A DNA stretch of 64,000 nt, from positions 4,278,001 to 4,342,000 of the forward strand of contig NC_089548.1 of NCBI RefSeq assembly GCF_040115645.1. Direction: 5' to 3'. The translations under genes were made by a program, and so were the position numbers. Within the stretch, counting starts at the first letter, position 1. The number at the start of each line of letters is the position of its first letter. The notes beneath the pieces are model-generated. The model did no database searches and had not been told where the DNA came from. It was given only the letters and a program-made list of their open reading frames with translations. Below, piece by piece: positions 58,905 to 64,000 of this stretch. This stretch comes from Euwallacea fornicatus (Eukaryota; Arthropoda; Insecta; Coleoptera; Curculionidae).

Positions 58905-59196
58905 ACTTACGTAGGAGGCCCCCTGAGTGTGATGTCCCCGACTAAAATCCGCGATTATTGACACAAAGAAAGTTAGCCGGTCCCAACTTGCGACTGTGCA
59001 CTGAATTACGTAATTTTAGCGCAAACCGGGTCGGAAATATTGCAAAAGAACCACCTTCGGAGCCACCCCTTTGAGGGTTTCTACCCGCTTTAAGAAGCGC
59101 TGTTTGTGGTGGGGTTATTAGAACTTTTTAAAATTATTTTAATCTCTAGAATCACCCCCCAAAGCATTTCAACGCTATTTCCGGATACTCTGTATA
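58905..59196 (+). repeat. Third, solo copy of the inverted-arm family
   Basis: Same orientation as the right arm at 36580-36933, diverged by many substitutions but collinear over about 290 bp, ending GGATACTCTGTATA. Plus-strand frame reads [17 protein letters not shown]. Confidence 0.7.
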
Positions 59197-60428
59197 TTGT
59201 TATGTACGTCAGTACATTAGTATTTCCTAAGTGCGTTACATCTGAATGCTTTAGTGGCTTCAATGTTATCAGTTTCATTACTCATTGCTTTACGTGTACT
59301 GTCTATTTACTTAGATACAATTTTAACTGATAATTTCAGACCTAACGCCGACGTTACCGTACCACCTTCTTCAGTATTAATTTTTGCCTAATTTACTCCC
59401 CTATCTATCTGATGTTACGATCGGTATCCTTACGCTAATTGCGATTTATTTAAGAGTTCTGCATCATGCCTCGTTTAGATTGGTGAAGGGGTCTAATTGT
59501 TCTAATTCAATGACTGGATACTTGCTAATCAAACCAAAACAGTAGCGATTCGAAAAAATCTAAGTTCCACCAAGCAAGTAGTCGTGTTGAAGAGTTGTTT
59601 GCTCCCAGAGCAATCATCAACTCGCTCACTGCCCATGTCGATATCTATCGGTTAGTGCGAAATTCTACAAAAAAATTTGCAAAGAAATGTATATCTCCAT
59701 GCGAATCGTAGTTGTCGCGTCTACAGCTAGATTTAAATATCTCAGAATTCAAGTGCCCAGGACGTCCTAACCTCCAGTATATGCTTAGCTTCAGTTATGC
59801 TTGCAAACTTAAGATTTTGCTTTGCTTCACTTGGAAAAGGGGCTTTAAGCGCGCTCATAGAGTTTACGAAGCAAATGCATGTTAGGAATTTTTCCCATAC
59901 TCGATCAATCAAGTTCAAATAAACTATCCCATTTGCTTCGACTAATTAGAATGCGGTTTCGATGGCTTAGTCACTTGAAAAATTAACACTCTAATCTTTC
60001 AAGGTCAATTTTACGTTAATCAAACGTGGTCACTTTCATCGTGACCAATATAATATACAGAGAGAAATTACAATAAACAAAAATAAATGAAACGCTCAAA
60101 TTGAATGGCGATTTCATCTCAAATCGATTGCCCTTTTTTGTGCATAAAATATAAATAATTAAAGCCAATCCTCTCTAGCCGCTTTCTGTTCAATTTTCTG
60201 TCAATTTTTTTAACGAAATCCCTGTAACAGCTTCGCCCGACTGACTAAATAATTTAAAATTCAAAGTGGCCTTTTTACGTACCGAGTGTATCTTATCCAT
60301 AAGATCCCCAAATTGCTCTTTACTGCACATGGTGACAGTCGCACTACGTCAACATCCAACGAGAAAACTCAACAAAAACCACAAAAAATCATTGCTCACG
60401 TTCGAATATCGCGCCAAAGTTTGAATCT

Positions 60429-60653
60429 ATGGTGCTCCGTCGCTTCGCGCCAGTACCGGCAGTACCCAGTCAACAACTGTCGGCAGGTGACGCTGATTTG
60501 TTCTTCAACCACGAGCCATGGAACCTTCTCTCTTTCTCTCTTTTGTTACAGTATTTCAACCTGTCTTTGGCCGCGTGCATGCGACAGGTGGAAGAAGCAT
60601 GCGGAAAAGTGCAATGGGGTGGAAAATCGGTTAGATATGGAATAGAAGGCTAA
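60429..60653 (+). CDS. Weak GC-rich ORF, possibly exonic
   Basis: 74 codons from ATG 60429, GC-richer than its flanks, including PVPAVPSQQLSAGDADLFF. A polypyrimidine tract with TTGTTACAG lies inside at about 60530-60551, so the right half could be an exon start instead. No family recognised. Confidence 0.15.
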   Translation: MVLRRFAPVPAVPSQQLSAGDADLFFNHEPWNLLSFSLLLQYFNLSLAACMRQVEEACGKVQWGGKSVRYGIEG

Positions 60654-63449
60654 ATGTGATCTGCATCAATGTAAGAAAGAGTTCTTTCAGAAAAAACTTA
60701 GACATTGTACGCGTCTTGTGAGCTGTTTTGGATCGAAGAGTCTGTCGCAATTTGTGGGACAAATGTGTGGTCCCATTTTAGTGCAAATTTACAGTCCTAG
60801 GGAATTCAGATTGCTTCACGTTTCCCTAACTTTGAACCTACACGAAAGGGATTGGTATTCGTCAAATATGTAGACTCAAAAATTCACGTAGGCTTCACAG
60901 CTCACACCTCAAGACCCGTTTTCTAACTAAAACTAACACTTCGTAACCAAAAGCAGAACTTTGGGTTGAAGTGCCAATCGCGCTCAACCAAAAACGCCAC
61001 CTTTACGGGTACTTGGCCAAAGGGCACGTCTAGCGTCGCCCCTTCTCCTCTTTGCCTATTGAATTTCTTCGTACGTGTGTGTCGTCAAGAAATTTACAGG
61101 CTTCATCTACGGGAATCGCTACCATATCTTCAGAGAATAAAATCGATTTTACTTCATGAAATCAAAACAGGAAGCGAGTTGCGTCACATATTGGCATAAG
61201 GTCGCATGGCACGGTACAAGACCTTAGAAACCACGTTTCCCGTTAATTTGATTGCAGGAAATTAATTTCACCTTCTATGAGTATCATCGATGCGCTTAGA
61301 TGAAACCTTTAAATTTCGTGATGATACGAACCGCTGTTCGAGAGCTATGGAGGCCGCGATCCAATGGTCTTGCCTTCAAGTGCCCAATATTCTAGAGTGA
61401 ATAGCAGTAGGCCACAAGTCAACAAACACAGATGTTCTTCCAACAGCGAAGATCCTTGCACCAAAAATTTCATCATTAGCCTGATGTTATCTGTGATCTT
61501 AAAGCAAGCAAATGTGCCCTTCAGTGGATGAAAACGGGTCTTCCTCTCAAATTGATTCTACACACTTGGCCTACACATTTCAAAATCATTCACCTTTTAA
61601 TTTGATGCATTACTTGAGCATTGTTGCAACGATATGAAATGTTTGTCGAAAAAGCTTTGTTCATTTGGCATTTGTGAAATTAATTTCATATTTAATGAAT
61701 GTTCTCGTTTCATTCGAGTCATTATTTTTATCAGTGTAGATTCGAGAGTCTTTCCAAATGTGTTAAATTAACTTCCACCCACCTACCGAATGTTTTACAG
61801 CTAAATTATCCACCTTCCGAAGCAAACCATAATCCGCGCCATAACTTGAACAAAGTACTTTTAAATTTATGGCCGCCAATGGCGTTCGGTACGACTCTTG
61901 CTTTTTCAGAATGCAGTGAAAACAGTAATACCAAATTTACAACTAACCATCAACTTCAGCCGGTTCTATGTATAATTATGTTGTAGCCAATGAATTCTTC
62001 TAAAATGAGATAGTTATAATGTACTTCACTAGCGAAATGACCTTTTTAACTGATAGCTAAAGTGTATCCACCGGTTAATAAAATGGCCCTCAAGTTAAAT
62101 GGGTTTAATACAGCTGGTATGATCGCATGTTATGTCACGGTCTTTTCAGAAGGTGAATTGCAACCTTAGATTCAATTAACACGGATGAGATTAAAAATAT
62201 AATTTCAATTAAGAGCTTTTAGATTTTTTTCAGGTTCAATGTGCAACAATATTTTCAATTACGCGGTGAATTTGCTTTCACATTTGTCAGGTGATAAAAC
62301 AAAGCCTGTATTTACGATATACTTTTAATTCTTAAGAAATTTTAATAAATAGAGATAAGACATAGTTATTGAATCCATTAAATTCAAGGTCTGTGAGTCA
62401 AAGGCACTTACCATGGCACAATGCGTTTAGTTTTTTTTTTAATTAAACTGTGCAAATGAAAACTTTCTTTCCATTACTAAACTTTAAGTAACGTTTGCTA
62501 TGAAACGTATTACGAGAAAAACTTTTTAATTATTGAATAATTGAGGCAGGTTTTCAATATTGCGGAAAAAACCGATGAGTTTTTATGGAAATAAGCTGTA
62601 TGAATGAGGAAATCAATGCTCAACTTTCCCTGTATACTTGCAAAACAACCCGCTACCTTCACCGTTTGCGAGAGCGAGAAATATACAGCAAGTCCCCGAA
62701 CAGCGGTGGCAGGAGCGGAAAGAAGTTCCAAAAGGTCCGACTCGGTTGTCACCGTTTCAATTTTCCTTTTCGTTACGGAAAAATGTTTAAAAAATTGCTT
62801 CATTTAGTTAAAAAACGTCCAAAGTCCCTAAAACTGATTTTCGTTTTCCTGGCAACCGTAAGCGAGACTTAAATCAAATGACAATGTTGTCGAAAGGGCA
62901 CTGAGTTTATCTGATACAGTGTTATGAAAATGCTGATAAAGGAACTCGTGGGGATGTCGAGAAAGTTTTCATAAATTTTCATCTCAAAATGTAGGACAGA
63001 TAAATTCATCATGAAATTCATACCCACTGGATGCGGCTATCCACAAATCGCCTAGTTTGAAGTCAGTACTTGAAGCCGATCAACATCTATATGTCTCGGT
63101 CTCTTCCATTGCGGCGAGAGCATAATTTACTGATGTGCAGTAAGCTGCTGGCGTTACTAAACACTAGAGGTTAATTGTTTAAAAATATCATATGTGAGCA
63201 TTTACTCGTTGCTCTTGAAGGCATACTTACGTCTCACCCTTATATGTATAAAACGATCTTGGAATAGCCGACATAAAGACCTTCATTACCTACACAATTA
63301 ATCATTGTAGTTATCAAGATAGATACGATTAATAGCTCGTTAACACGAGAGATGAATTCTTTACAAATGGTGTACATACTGAAACTCAAGGTTTGGTACT
63401 GCGGAATGTTAATTTTTTATAGGAAATTATACATGTAACTGGGCATGTC

Positions 63450-63688
63450 CTATACTTTTATGTTGGAATCCGATGCGGAAATAAATGATGGGTTTATGCT
63501 TCGAAAGCATTCATGCTGGAAACCTAAATTTTGATTCGAAAACACCTTATAACAGAAATGTGCTTCAAATGTCTCTTCTTCGTTGCATTTACTTGATGTG
63601 ATATTTTCGTTATAGGTGCAGCCTGTAGGAGTCGAAACAAGGGTAAATGTTAAGCATTCTTGTGCAACTTGGAACAATAACTGAAAAT
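63450..63688 (-). CDS. Possible terminal exon of a small Cys-containing secreted protein
   Basis: After a TTTTCAG acceptor the minus frame encodes about 79 residues with five Cys (AQECLTF, TGCTYNEN, SSKCNEE, HFCYKVF, HECFRS) and then a stop. A GTAAGT donor 85 nt upstream (exon end about 63774) would make a normal short intron, and the joined frame is hydrophobic at the junction. No start Met was found in the upstream piece, so the model is incomplete. No family recognised. Confidence 0.25.
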
Positions 63689-64000
63689 GTCAACCAACGA
63701 CACGATCATCCGATTGTTATTGCGCCGATTTTCGATTGATTTCAAAGATTATTACTCAAGTGGCGAAGTACTTACGAACTTCAATGAAAGCAAAAGCGCA
63801 CGAAATCTACCGAGGGGCTCGCCAGCAACTCCTGGTCAGTGAAAGTCCAATAAATAATCGCATTTTTGTGAATATCTCCGGCGGTACAAGTACATGACAA
63901 AGATTGAAGAGTTTTTGTGAGGCTGTAAACATTGCACTGGCTTACAACAACACATGGGAATTTGCAAAGCTAGGCTAAGCACTGATAAACATCGAATTGC

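Larger units (their letters stand above)
56667..64000. other. Right-hand intergenic region
   Basis: Apart from the solo repeat at 58905-59196, a CACCCTGTAAA end at about 57357 and two weak ORFs listed separately (60429, 63450), I see no genes. AT-rich sequence with scattered GC-richer patches. Confidence 0.4.

Overview
The window looks like a piece of an insect nuclear genome, probably a beetle. It is AT-rich, its genes are split by many introns of about 50 nt, it carries terminal-inverted-repeat transposon remnants and microsatellites, and its recognisable genes are of arthropod type. No operons, phage, CRISPR array or RNA gene were found. All gene models were assembled by eye from reading frames, splice consensus and phase matching; no search or transcript evidence was available.

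Layout. (1) 1-7860, plus strand: a Tec-family tyrosine kinase (Btk29A-like) whose first PH-domain exon lies off the left edge. An alternative first exon at 4934-5096 would give a form without the PH domain and zinc motif. (2) 9949-12505, minus strand, tail-to-tail with the kinase: an acid/gastric-type lipase with its catalytic Ser, Asp and His visible. A possible signal-peptide exon lies about 4.2 kb upstream at 16684-16830. (3) 17941-25066, minus strand: a complete 20-exon gene for a secreted protein of about 1968 residues. It has a signal peptide, two flanking globular parts rich in beta strands, a short coiled coil and about 1000 residues of degenerate Asn-Gly-containing repeats. It resembles the Nasrat/Polehole/Closca eggshell class, but that is an inference. 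(4) 27820-49372, minus strand: the formin DAAM, complete from its N-terminal exon to the DAD, 14 coding exons. Two introns exceed 8 kb, one intron appears to be GC-AG, and the reading frame stays open upstream of the presumed start Met. (5) 49373-64000: intergenic or far-upstream DNA with transposon remnants, a tandem duplication and a few weak exon-like ORFs.

The kinase and DAAM are both actin/cytoskeleton regulators and the lipase and the giant protein are both secreted, but nothing shows that the four genes work as one system. The most unusual content is the giant modular secreted protein and a 2.9 kb element at 34000-36933 with about 355 bp inverted arms around a 57 bp minisatellite. The large DAAM introns and the right-hand end hold many short elements ending in TACAGGGTG/CACCCTGTA.
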